DNA of 64,000 nucleotides, taken from assembly GCA_009911365.1 (NCBI GenBank), contig QXXF01000005.1, positions 124,001-188,000 of the forward strand, read 5' to 3'. The translations under genes were made by a program, and so were the position numbers. This document shows, piece by piece, positions 53,026 through 61,439 of the stretch; position 1 is the first letter of the stretch, and each line of letters starts with the position of its first letter. This stretch comes from Clostridiales bacterium. Lineage in GTDB: Bacteria > Bacillota > Clostridia > Peptostreptococcales > Anaerovoracaceae. The notes under the pieces were generated by a model, which was given only the letters and a program-made list of their open reading frames with translations, had not been told where the DNA came from and made no database searches.

Positions 53026-53776
53026 ATGAGTATCAAAAAAAATCTTTTGGCCATGTGTCTCATTGGACTGGCCTTTGTTCTGAGACTTAGCTTTTGGAAC
53101 AGCGCAGACGCAAAATCTTCGGCTGACCTTGAGAACGACATCTACGTGGATACCGCAAAGAGCGCAGACGAAAAGGACAAGCTAACGGCGTTCATGGTTT
53201 TAGAGCTGGAAAGAGCTAGGCTCCGTTCCGAACTCGGTCCAAACAGCATCTACCCGGAATTCTATGTTGGCGTTGAACAGGAAAAGCTGACAGGAAAAAC
53301 TGAGCTTGCTGCCATCCGGGACACGGAAAATGAAATGGTAGAGCACGAAGCCCTCGTTTGGTACGCAGCTAGTCACGGTTCGCGGATCACGGATGAAGAA
53401 GCGCGGCAGCGGCTGGAACAAGCCCTGGCAGAAGTAAAGAGCACTGACAATTATGCTGAACTGGTGGAAGCCTGTAAGGCTGCGGGCACGACAATAGAAG
53501 CCATGATATTGGAAAACAAAGATTTTTACAAAAAAAATCTTTGTGGGGACCGACCTGTGCGACATGAAGCATGAAACCTTCATGGAGGATCAAAGCATCT
53601 CCGAAAAAGGAAGCGGAGACTGGGAGATCCACTGGAATGCGTTTGTTAAGGAAACAATCGCAGCTTATAAAGAGACAGAAGAATTCTCTATCCTTGCGAA
53701 AAAAATCACCAACAGCAAAGAGCTGATCCGAGAGGGAATCACAGATGCGACCAAAATCAAGGCAATGGAGCAATAA
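53026..53776 (+). pseudogene. exported SurA-N-like protein gene frameshifted at an A8 tract
   Basis: ATG 53026 has AGGAGGT upstream. The first frame gives a signal segment (LLAMCLIGLAFVLRLSFW) and a helical domain (RITDEEARQRLEQALAEVKS, EACKAAGTTIEAMILENKDF), like the SurA N-terminal chaperone domains of exported Firmicutes proteins. At eight A (53530-53537) the frame is lost; removing one A restores FVGTDLCDMKHETFMEDQ and continues through GDWEIHWNAFVKETIAAYKE to TAA 53776, about 249 residues. It may be a sequencing error, phase variation or true decay. Confidence 0.7.
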
Positions 53777-53809
53777 AGGAAAAGGCGCATCGTTTGGAGG
53801 CACGACACC

Positions 53810-54751
53810 ATGATCATAAACACTGGAAACAGGACAGACATCCCGGCTTTCTATAGCCGTTGGTTTTTTAACCGCATAAAAGATGGCTACGTATTTGTGC
53901 GGAATCCTTATAATCCACAGCAAGTGACGCGATACCTACTGGATCCACAGCTGGTGGACTGTCTCTGCTTTTGCACCAAAAATCCGGAACCAATGATAAA
54001 ACGATTGGAAGAGATCCGTGCTTTTCACCAGCTTTGGTTTGTGACCATCACGCCCTATGGCAGAGAAATCGAACCCCATGTGCCAGAGAAAAGCCAGGTC
54101 ATGGAAAGCTTTAAAGCATTGTCAAAAATCGTGGGAAAGCATTCCATTGTTTGGCGGTACGATCCAATTTTTATTTCACCCCGCTATTCCATAGAATTCC
54201 ATTGTGAGACCTTTGCCCAAATGGCAAAGGAATTGCATGAATATACGGATACCTGCATCATCAGTTTTCTTGATCGATACGCAAAGACTAAGCGCAATTT
54301 CCCAGAGGGAAAGGATGTTAGCAAATGCCAACAGGAAACTCTGTGCCAATCCTTTGCCTGGACCGGCCACCGGCTGGGGCTGCGGATCAAGACCTGCTGT
54401 GAAGGAAATAAATGGGGAAAATACGGGATCGATACCTCTGGCTGCATGACAAGAGCGGTGGTGGAAAAAGCCATAAACATGCCCCTGGATCTGATGGGGA
54501 ACCTTCCTCGTGCGAGGAAAGAATGTGAATGTCTACTGGGAAACGATATTGGTGTATATAATACCTGTAGCCATGGATGCCTGTATTGCTATGCGAATTA
54601 CGATAAAAAGACCGCGGCGGAAAACAGCAAGCACCATGATCCTGCTTCCCCGTTTCTGATCGGCGGGCATGAGCCTTATGATGAAATCAGAGATGCTAGG
54701 CAGAGTCCCTTTTGCAGCGGACAGCAACAACTGGAAATGGCATTGCTTTGA
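53810..54751 (+). CDS. DUF1848 iron-sulfur protein
   Basis: A 313-residue protein of the DUF1848 family. The N-terminus NTGNRTDIPAFYSRWFFNRI, then DCLCFCTKNPEPMI and IVWRYDPIFISPRYS are diagnostic. Near the C-terminus TCSHGCLYCYANYD gives a CxxxCxxC cluster like that of radical SAM enzymes, with further Cys-rich segments (IKTCCEGN, CECLLGND) upstream; the cluster position at the end is peculiar to this family. Function is unknown. ATG 53810 lies 33 nt after the broken exported-protein gene; the codon use is closer to the core genome than that of the genes before it. Confidence 0.9.
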   Translation: MIINTGNRTDIPAFYSRWFFNRIKDGYVFVRNPYNPQQVTRYLLDPQLVDCLCFCTKNPEPMIKRLEEIRAFHQLWFVTITPYGREIEPHVPEKSQVMESFKALSKIVGKHSIVWRYDPIFISPRYSIEFHCETFAQMAKELHEYTDTCIISFLDRYAKTKRNFPEGKDVSKCQQETLCQSFAWTGHRLGLRIKTCCEGNKWGKYGIDTSGCMTRAVVEKAINMPLDLMGNLPRARKECECLLGNDIGVYNTCSHGCLYCYANYDKKTAAENSKHHDPASPFLIGGHEPYDEIRDARQSPFCSGQQQLEMALL

Positions 54752-54851
54752 ACAGATGATAGAGGCTGTTGTGTTTGTCAACGTTGGAGAGGCACAAAGG
54801 CTATTATGATTTCAGTGTATAAAAGTGTATGAAAAAGGGGGACACTCAAAA

Positions 54852-55352
54852 ATGAAACATGTAATCCAAAGAGCCGCTGTCACAGTGGCAATTCTTAGCT
54901 GTGCCTTATTTCCAGCAGCGGTTTTCGCCAATTCCTCCTGGGTTTGGATTTCAGAAAAACGCCCATACGATCTGCTGCCTTTCGTGATCGCTGGCACGCT
55001 GATCATAGAGATCGCAGTCATCTATCGCATACCCAAAATGAAAAAAATGTCCAAAGTCTGCGGGCTGGTGATTCTAGCCAACCTGTTGTCTTTTGCGGTG
55101 CCGTATCTTTTGCGGATCCCCAGCGGTGTGGGCTATTCTTTTGTGGAAAATCTGGACGCCTTCCCATCCTATACCGTGAACATCCTATTTTTGATCATGA
55201 CTTTGGCAGTAGAAGTGCCCTTCCTTTACAAATTTCTTCGAAAAGACACGGAAAAGGAAAAGACGCTGCTCCTCACTCTGATCGTGGTCAACGTACTAAC
55301 CACAATTGGAGTAGCGGTTGTAGAGCGGATCTTTTGTTATGGGAGCTGGTGA
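54852..55352 (+). CDS. small membrane protein, about four spans
   Basis: A 166-residue membrane protein. ATG 54852 (MKHVIQRAAVTVAILSCALF) with GGGGG about 12 bases upstream is preferred to a GTG at 54825. Hydrophobic segments: signal-like 8-28, LLPFVIAGTLIIEIAVIYRI (40-60), CGLVILANLLSFAVPYLL (70-88), a central segment VNILFLIMTLAVEVPFLY and a final TLLLTLIVVNVLTTIGVAVV. No motif recognised and no informative neighbours. Confidence 0.7.
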   Translation: MKHVIQRAAVTVAILSCALFPAAVFANSSWVWISEKRPYDLLPFVIAGTLIIEIAVIYRIPKMKKMSKVCGLVILANLLSFAVPYLLRIPSGVGYSFVENLDAFPSYTVNILFLIMTLAVEVPFLYKFLRKDTEKEKTLLLTLIVVNVLTTIGVAVVERIFCYGSW

Positions 55353-55456
55353 CAAAGGCTCGCTATTCTGTTTAGGCATTGCTCACGATTTGATGCGGGC
55401 ATTAGACATGACTGAGGATTCGTATTAAAATAGGACTATGAAAAGAGAGGGATACC

Positions 55457-56347
55457 ATGGAACTACGAGTGCTGAAATACTTTCTGATGGTGGCGCGGGA
55501 AGAAAATATCACCAAGGCCGCGCGGCTTTTGCATATTACTCAGCCCACCCTTTCCCGTCAGTTGATGCGGTTAGAGGCTGAACTGGGAGTAAAACTGCTG
55601 AATCGAGGGAAATACAGCGTGAGCCTAACCCAGGATGGCATGTTGCTAAAACGCCGAGCCCAGGAACTGGTTTCTCTTTCGGAAAAGACAATGAAAGAGC
55701 TTTCCAACAAGGATGGGCCATTGTCCGGGGAGATTTCCATTGGGTGCGGTGAGACAAAGAGCATGTCTATTCTAGCGGATCAAATCGCATCCTTTCAAAG
55801 TGAACACCCTCTGGTCCAATTTAATATCTATAGTGCGATCGCTGATGATATCAAAGAACGAATCGAAAAAGGGCTTCTGGACATGGGGCTTCTGACAGAG
55901 CCAATCAATATTGGAAAATACGAATTTGCCCGTTTGCCTCTGAAAGAAACGTGGGGCGTGCTGGTAAGGGCGGATTCGGCACTGGCAAGCAAGGAATCTG
56001 TTGAGGCAGGAGACCTGCGGGACATGCCGCTGTTGATGGGGATGCGAGAGCTGGTAAAAAACGAACTGACCAGTTGGTTTGGAAACGATTACGAACAGCT
56101 TCACGTTTCCGCGACCTACAATTTGATCGTCAATGCGGCAGCAATGGTGCGGAGTGGAGTGGGAGTCGCATTGTGCCTGGACTTGGGCGTGACGTATGAT
56201 GGTTTGGTTTTCGTGCCTTTAGCGCCAGCCCTAGAAACAGGGTCCGTGCTGGTGTGGAAGAAAAATCAGACCCAGTCCGATGTGGTATCCTACTTTTTGC
56301 GACATGTCAAAGACCCGAATCTAGGCATTTCTCATGATCAAGCCTGA
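55457..56347 (+). CDS. LysR family transcriptional regulator
   Basis: A 296-residue regulator. The N-terminal helix-turn-helix (EENITKAARLLHITQPTLSR, about 17-36) and the C-terminal periplasmic-binding-like effector domain (GEISIGCGETKSMSILADQI onwards) are clear. The regulator acts normally on a divergent or nearby operon, but its upstream neighbour is a co-directional membrane protein gene, so no target is evident. AGAGAGGGA precedes ATG 55457. Confidence 0.92.
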   Translation: MELRVLKYFLMVAREENITKAARLLHITQPTLSRQLMRLEAELGVKLLNRGKYSVSLTQDGMLLKRRAQELVSLSEKTMKELSNKDGPLSGEISIGCGETKSMSILADQIASFQSEHPLVQFNIYSAIADDIKERIEKGLLDMGLLTEPINIGKYEFARLPLKETWGVLVRADSALASKESVEAGDLRDMPLLMGMRELVKNELTSWFGNDYEQLHVSATYNLIVNAAAMVRSGVGVALCLDLGVTYDGLVFVPLAPALETGSVLVWKKNQTQSDVVSYFLRHVKDPNLGISHDQA

Positions 56348-56349
56348 GC

Positions 56350-56550
56350 GTTTTATGGCTTAAAGAGCGATTGACGCAGGAAGTGGAGCAGTACATGCGT
56401 CTCTTGCTGGAGGGGGAAAAAACAGAAGCACTGAGGCTGGCAATGCTGAACAAAAGGCGCGCTGTTGCCCTTGATGAAATCCATAGGAAAGAAGCGCAGC
56501 TGGATCGATTGGATTATTTAAGACACAAGATTCAGGAAAATTATAAGTGA
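56350..56550 (+). pseudogene. remnant of a MerR-type regulator (C-terminal coiled coil)
   Basis: A 66-codon open end (EQYMRLLLEGEKTEALRLAM, then AVALDEIHRKEAQLDRLDYL) matches the C-terminal dimerisation helix and effector start of MerR-family regulators. No DNA-binding domain precedes it; it begins just after the LysR stop. A short product from ATG 56395 is possible but unlikely. Confidence 0.65.
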
Positions 56551-56700
56551 AAAAAAGGAAATAAATAAAATTAATAGAAAATCATCCTGATAATTACCTA
56601 AATTTAGTATATTATATAGCCATAAACAAACATTAGTTTAAAAAAAGCAAAAAAAGCCTTAATTTTTGTGTCAGATATGCTAAGATAGGCACAGACCGTA
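56551..56700. other. A+T-rich intergenic stretch
   Basis: No gene seen. Contains a weak TAAACA...TGTTTA-like palindrome region near 56622-56640 and possible promoter elements for the small leader ORF downstream. Confidence 0.35.
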
Positions 56701-56714
56701 GGGAGGTGAGGGTA

Positions 56715-56789
56715 ATGCCTGAATCCAAATATCCCATTAGCGGGGCAGGCGGGCTGCGGCTTGCCTGCTTTTATAACAAAAGGATTTAA
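56715..56789 (+). CDS. 24-codon small ORF / possible leader peptide
   Basis: ATG 56715 has the near-perfect ribosome site GGAGGTGAG six bases upstream, encoding MPESKYPISGAGGLRLACFY and four more residues. A hairpin GCAGGC (56745-56750) / GCCTGC (56763-56768) followed by TTTT lies within the ORF, so translation could affect transcription, an attenuator-like layout. Function unknown. Confidence 0.45.
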   Translation: MPESKYPISGAGGLRLACFYNKRI

Positions 56790-56845
56790 GGAGAAGCATT
56801 CGATGAATTACGAACATTGATTGTGGTTTGAAAGGAAATTCGTGG

Positions 56846-56851
56846 TATAAT
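56846..56851 (+). promoter_or_regulatory. extended -10 promoter directly before hutD
   Basis: TATAAT (56846-56851) preceded by TG at 56843-56844 (TGG-TATAAT). Its start site would fall at about 56858, the A of the ATG, implying a leaderless transcript. Confidence 0.6.
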
Positions 56852-56857
56852 ACCCTT

Positions 56858-57973
56858 ATGAAACACGAAATATATAGAAAAGAAAATTTTAAGACCAGTC
56901 AGTGGGCTGGGGGAATGACAACGGAACTGGCGATTTTCCCGCAGACGGCGCATTATCAGGAACGAGATTTTATCTGGCGGCTCAGCACGGCTGTGGTAGA
57001 GCAGGAGGAGTCCGTATTTACGAGGCTTCCCGATTATGATCGGGTCCTGATGGTGCTGGAAGGTGACATGATCCTAGCACATGAAGGACAGCGGGTGGCT
57101 AGGCTCAAGGCAATGGAGCAGGACCGGTTTGATGGAGATACCTCCACCAAGAGTTTTGGGACTTGCCAGGATTATAATCTGATGGTAAGGAAAGGCAGCG
57201 CAGGATATTTGGACGTGCTGGAACTTAGGGAGGAAAGCGTGGTCCCGGAACGGGAGACGCACAGCAACCTGTCCAAGAGCTGTCAGGCATTTTACTGTCA
57301 CAGCGGTTATGGGGTCGTTACCTTCAAAGAAGGTAGCTGCATGATAAAAGAAGGAGATCAGCTGGTGATCTGGCATGATGCGGCAGAACAGGCATCTGTT
57401 AGCGTCATGGGTGAGGGGACTTTGATTCGAGCCCAAATCTTTTATGATGACCGGGTTTTATCACGCCAGGAAATACCGTCTGAAAAGGCTTCCCTTTCTG
57501 ACTTTTCCGCCTGCGTGAAGCTGAGCCTTACCAACTTTCGGGGCAGTAGATTCTTGTTGCCATCTTTAAAGGACATCTGGTATGATGAAGATCTGAAAGA
57601 AGGGATCCGAAAAGTAGAGCGGTTTTATATTCCTATGTTTCTGTGGATCGCGGGAGTGACCGCGTTGGGCTTTTATGGAACGGGTAGATGGGAACCCTCT
57701 GCCATGACCAGCGTTCTGTTAGGATGGACATTGCTGATGTTGCTGGTAGTATCGCCGCTTTTATACTTTTTGGCTGTTCCCAAACCCGTAAAGGCGCATA
57801 TCAAAAAAGTGAATGAACTGACAGAATATGAACAAGGAGTGCGGCAAAAGGAACAGGCGGAAAACCTTATGGTGCAAAAAATCGAGAAAAAATATAAAAT
57901 GTCTGGGAGAAATATCGGCCGTACGGACCAAAAAGGAGAATCTGGAAAACGAAGGAAAGAGCCTCGGGCATAA
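56858..57973 (+). CDS. HutD-family cupin fused to a two-span membrane domain
   Basis: A 371-residue protein. Residues 1-190 are a HutD/Ves bicupin (FKTSQWAGGMTTELAIFP, then FIWRLSTAVVEQEESVFTRL and YDRVLMVLEGDMILAHEG), a family found with histidine-degradation genes and of unknown mechanism. The rest is new: two membrane helices (MFLWIAGVTALGFYG and MTSVLLGWTLLMLLVVSPLL) and a basic cytoplasmic tail. ATG 56858 is preferred since the in-frame TTG 56828 lies upstream of the -10 box. No ribosome site precedes the ATG. It is 45 nt before the sigma-54 activator gene and likely co-transcribed. Confidence 0.8.
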   Translation: MKHEIYRKENFKTSQWAGGMTTELAIFPQTAHYQERDFIWRLSTAVVEQEESVFTRLPDYDRVLMVLEGDMILAHEGQRVARLKAMEQDRFDGDTSTKSFGTCQDYNLMVRKGSAGYLDVLELREESVVPERETHSNLSKSCQAFYCHSGYGVVTFKEGSCMIKEGDQLVIWHDAAEQASVSVMGEGTLIRAQIFYDDRVLSRQEIPSEKASLSDFSACVKLSLTNFRGSRFLLPSLKDIWYDEDLKEGIRKVERFYIPMFLWIAGVTALGFYGTGRWEPSAMTSVLLGWTLLMLLVVSPLLYFLAVPKPVKAHIKKVNELTEYEQGVRQKEQAENLMVQKIEKKYKMSGRNIGRTDQKGESGKRRKEPRA

Positions 57974-58018
57974 AACTAAGGAAAGCGGATACAAGAAGAC
58001 TGCACGGGGAGGGGAGCA

Positions 58019-59446
58019 ATGGAACAAGAGAATCAGTCAGAGGTGCTGAAACAGCAGCAGGAATTTTTCCAAAACATCCTAGACTGCATCCATGACAGGA
58101 TTTATGTAAGTGATCCAAAGGGCAAGATCCTCATGGTCAACAAGGCGGTAGAACAGGATTATGACAATGAAATCACGAAAGAGTATTTGATTGGGAAAAA
58201 TTTGAAGGATTTGGTTCGAGAGGGGTTGATGGAAGAGTCTCTTACTCTCAAAGTCTTAGAAACCAACAAAGCTCAAGGTTGGATCTATCAAGAGCCAGAA
58301 GGTTACGAGTTGATGGCCTGGGGCAATCCGCATATAGAAGATGGGAAGATCCAGTTTGTAGTGTGCACGGAATGGGACACAAAAAGCCTGGACACGCTGC
58401 AGGCGTTTCTCAATGAAGACCGAGGTTTGCCAGCCAACATCAAGTCTGAGCTTGTCTATTACCGCACAAAGACAGCCAGTCAGACGGAGATCATCGCCAA
58501 AAGCCCTGCCATGCAGAACTTGCTTCGGACTGCTTCCATCAGTGCTAGATCCGATGCCACTTCTTTGATCTGCGGGGAGTCTGGAACAGGCAAAGAAGTC
58601 CTGATGAAGTATATGCATTTTAAAAGCGCCAGGTCCGACGCGCCATTGATCGAAGTGAACTGTGGAGCCATACCGGACACCCTGGTGGAGTCTGAATTTT
58701 TTGGATATGTAAAGGGGGCATTTACAGGCGCGGATGAGAAGGGCAAGCCTGGCCTTTTTGAGCTTGCCAACCATGGAACGCTGTTTCTAGATGAAGTGGA
58801 AGCTTTGCCTCTGCCTGCTCAGGCGAAATTTCTCCGTGTACTGCAGGAAAAAGAAGTCTGTCGCATCGGCGGACATATCAATCTACCCATTGATGTAAAG
58901 ATCATCGCCGCTACTAATGTGGATCTGCGGAAAATGGTGGAACGGAAAGAATTTCGGGCAGATCTTTTTTACAGACTCAATGTCATTTCCTTTGATATTC
59001 CACCTTTGCGGGAACGAAAAGAGGACATACCGGAGCTAGTGCGGCATTTTACAAAGCATTACAATATAAAGTACAAGACGAATAAAATCATTTCCCCAAA
59101 GGATCTGGATCTGTTTATCCGATATCCATGGCCGGGAAACGTGCGGGAGCTGCAGAACATTATCGAGCGCACATTGCTCACTACAAAAGAAGAGCGGATC
59201 CCTCGGAGAGTGCTGGAACGGCAGCTGGCACTGGAAGAACAGGAACCAGAAACCGTGTCTGAACTTGATGCTCCTGATCCGCCTCCTGGAGGTATGAATT
59301 TAAAAGAAGCAGTGGAAGAATTTGAAAGAAAGCTGCTGCTTTCTTATATGCCTTTTTATGAAAATTCCAGGCAGTTCGCAGAATTTCTCGGGGTGGAAAA
59401 GTCCACTGTAAATCGAAAATTAAAAAAATATGGGATCCGAACGTAA
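58019..59446 (+). CDS. PAS-domain sigma-54-dependent transcriptional activator
   Basis: A 475-residue enhancer-binding protein. The N-terminal PAS domain (FQNILDCIHDRIYVSDPKGK, about 17-110) senses an unknown ligand; the AAA+ domain has Walker A LICGESGTGKEVLMKYMHF, the sigma-54 contact loop GAFTGA in FFGYVKGAFTGADEKG, and Walker B HGTLFLDEVEALPL; the C-terminal Fis-type helix-turn-helix is NSRQFAEFLGVEKSTVNRKL. AGGGGAGC precedes ATG 58019. A -24/-12 promoter for the permease gene follows, so the permease is a probable target. Confidence 0.95.
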   Translation: MEQENQSEVLKQQQEFFQNILDCIHDRIYVSDPKGKILMVNKAVEQDYDNEITKEYLIGKNLKDLVREGLMEESLTLKVLETNKAQGWIYQEPEGYELMAWGNPHIEDGKIQFVVCTEWDTKSLDTLQAFLNEDRGLPANIKSELVYYRTKTASQTEIIAKSPAMQNLLRTASISARSDATSLICGESGTGKEVLMKYMHFKSARSDAPLIEVNCGAIPDTLVESEFFGYVKGAFTGADEKGKPGLFELANHGTLFLDEVEALPLPAQAKFLRVLQEKEVCRIGGHINLPIDVKIIAATNVDLRKMVERKEFRADLFYRLNVISFDIPPLRERKEDIPELVRHFTKHYNIKYKTNKIISPKDLDLFIRYPWPGNVRELQNIIERTLLTTKEERIPRRVLERQLALEEQEPETVSELDAPDPPPGGMNLKEAVEEFERKLLLSYMPFYENSRQFAEFLGVEKSTVNRKLKKYGIRT

Positions 59447-59478
59447 AAAACGCAAGATCGCAGTTGACGATCCCATGG

Positions 59479-59528
59479 ATTTGGCGCAAAATCGCTTCAA
59501 AAAGCAGTTTTGCGCCAAATTTGTTTTT
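59479..59528 (+). terminator. 13-bp inverted repeat: terminator and possible activator-binding site
   Basis: ATTTGGCGCAAAA (59479-59491) pairs perfectly with TTTTGCGCCAAAT (59508-59520), then TTGTTTTT. It ends the activator gene, and at 100-140 bases upstream of the -24 box it is also placed as an upstream activator site. A smaller palindrome GATCG/CGATC lies at 59456-59472. Confidence 0.75.
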
Positions 59529-59620
59529 GAATATTGCGTGGCCGCAACCTGGCGGTGCGGATCCTGTGAAATCATGGACAGATTCGTTGGAAACAGTGGA
59601 TTGTAGGGTTCCCTCTTTCT

Positions 59621-59636
59621 TGGCATAGTAATTGCA
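59621..59636 (+). promoter_or_regulatory. sigma-54 (-24/-12) promoter of the amino-acid permease
   Basis: TGGCATAGTAATTGCA: GG at 59622-59623 and GC at 59634-59635 are separated by exactly ten bases, matching TGGCAC-N5-TTGCA. Transcription would begin near 59647, about 75 bases before the start codon. Confidence 0.9.
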
Positions 59637-59721
59637 TTTCATTAAGAATGTAATCATAAGAATGACGAAACATGATGAGGCATTGATATGCTATACGAGA
59701 AAGAGAGGAGTGACGATTTTT

Positions 59722-61323
59722 ATGAACAACGCAAGTAATGGAGGGTTGAAAGAGCATAACATAAAGCTACATACCGTAGTGTTCATTATGTACTGTTTGG
59801 TAGCGGCAGGGGCCTTTGGGATCGAGGAGATGATTGCGGAATCTGGGCCAGGGCTGACTATTGTGATGCTGATTTTGCTGCCGATTTTTTGGGCAGCTCC
59901 ACAGGCTTTAGTTTCCGCTGAACTGGGATCCGCAATCCCAGAGGCAGGCGGTTTCTACAAGTGGGTCCAAAGGGGATTAGGTGAGTTTTGGGCGTTCCAG
60001 GCAGGTTGGTGCCGTACGCTGTCATGCTACCTGGACAATACTCTGTATGTAGTGCTGGCCGCATCTTATTTGGGTATGCTGATTCCTATGTCCGGTACGG
60101 CCCAGTATCTTGTAAAAGCTTTGCTGATTTTAATCTTTGTTTACATCAATTTAAGGGGCATTGAAGAAGTGGGAGCTATCAGCACTGCGCTGTCCCTCAT
60201 CGTGCTTGTGGCCTTCGCCGCAGTGGCGGTGGTGGGATTCGCCAATTGGAACCAGAATCCTATGACACCGTTCATTCCAGAGGATAGCTCTTTGATTGGC
60301 AGCATCGGGGCCAGCCTATCCATCGGTATGTGGATGTATTCTGGGTACACGTCCATGTCCAACCTGGGCGGCGAAATCAAGGATAAGTCCCTGATACCAA
60401 AAGGTCTGCTGATCATCATGCCCCTGACTATGCTGACCTATGTTCTGCCGACAGTTGCGGGGCTGGCCTCCGTGGGACAGTGGGAAAACTGGAGCACAGA
60501 TGGCGGCGTTTCCTTCGCTAATGTGTTGGCACTGGCAGGCTCCTGGGGATTTCCGGCGTTTCTGGTGGTGGCCATCGTAGCCAATTTGTCCATTTTCAAT
60601 ACTTACATTATATCTATTTCCAGAGGGTTCTTTGCCATGGCACAAGATAATCTCGCACCAAAATCCCTGGTCAAGTGCAGTAAAAAACATAATGTGCCCT
60701 ATGTGGGAGTCGTATCATTGGGAGTATTCTGCCTGCTGGCCTGCACCTTTGATTTTTCCATCCTGGTTACAGTGGACGTGATGCTGTTGATGGTGGATTA
60801 TGTTTTAGTGTGGATTTCCGGCGCTAGGCTGAGAAAGGTCGAACCAGACATGGCGAGGCCCTTCAAGATCCCAGTTGGAACTGCGGGTTTTATTGCTATC
60901 GTTACACCAGGGATCGCGATCGCTACGGTATCTCTGCTGCTCAATGGTGCGGATTATTTCTTAGCAGGCATGATCGGGTTGATCTCTGCGCCAGTGATGT
61001 ACTTTATCTGGAAACGGATCTATGGCGGGCTGGCGAAAAACGACCCAGAGAAATATCCACTCAATCCAAGGACTAAAATGGCACCAGGAGATCTGGATAG
61101 AATGGCTATTGTGTTCGGGTTACTAGCCATTTTAGGCGTGATCGCCTGCTTCTTCTTTCCATGGTATGAAGGCAGTTGGGCAGTGGAGTACTATCAGGAG
61201 ACTTATGGAAGTCCAAACAGCTTCGCTATCATATTGACAGGTGTCAAAGTGATGACTGGGCTGTACGCGGTAATTTGCGTATCATTGAAACTCTTGGGGA
61301 GAAAGTTGGAATCCAGATCATGA
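59722..61323 (+). CDS. APC superfamily amino-acid permease
   Basis: A 533-residue membrane transporter with about 12-14 spans. The first helix (TVVFIMYCLVAAGAFGIEEM) carries the small-residue substrate motif, followed by PQALVSAELGSAIPEAGGFY and the later GYTSMSNLGGEIKDKSLIPK, typical of APC transporters. ATG 59722 follows AGAGGAG; upstream in-frame starts lie close to the transcription start. The specific amino acid is unknown. The gene is controlled by a sigma-54 promoter and the adjacent PAS activator, suggesting induction by the transported compound. A strong terminator follows. Confidence 0.93.
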   Translation: MNNASNGGLKEHNIKLHTVVFIMYCLVAAGAFGIEEMIAESGPGLTIVMLILLPIFWAAPQALVSAELGSAIPEAGGFYKWVQRGLGEFWAFQAGWCRTLSCYLDNTLYVVLAASYLGMLIPMSGTAQYLVKALLILIFVYINLRGIEEVGAISTALSLIVLVAFAAVAVVGFANWNQNPMTPFIPEDSSLIGSIGASLSIGMWMYSGYTSMSNLGGEIKDKSLIPKGLLIIMPLTMLTYVLPTVAGLASVGQWENWSTDGGVSFANVLALAGSWGFPAFLVVAIVANLSIFNTYIISISRGFFAMAQDNLAPKSLVKCSKKHNVPYVGVVSLGVFCLLACTFDFSILVTVDVMLLMVDYVLVWISGARLRKVEPDMARPFKIPVGTAGFIAIVTPGIAIATVSLLLNGADYFLAGMIGLISAPVMYFIWKRIYGGLAKNDPEKYPLNPRTKMAPGDLDRMAIVFGLLAILGVIACFFFPWYEGSWAVEYYQETYGSPNSFAIILTGVKVMTGLYAVICVSLKLLGRKLESRS

Positions 61324-61340
61324 AGAATAGATAGAACTAG

Positions 61341-61392
61341 AAAAAATCGGGCCTGAGAACGAGAGCATCGTTTGTTTTGAGCCCGATTTTTT
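61341..61392. terminator. bidirectional terminator between convergent genes
   Basis: AAAAAATCGGGC (61341-61352) pairs perfectly with GCCCGATTTTTT (61381-61392), with an imperfect inner stem. Confidence 0.85.
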
Positions 61393-61439
61393 CATAAATC
61401 TAAAAAAGCTAGCCTGTGACCCCAAAATCCGCGGGGCTT

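Noticed and set aside
52805-53029. 74-residue ORF before the SurA-like gene
   Set aside because: No ribosome site or motif, and its end overlaps the start of the next gene.
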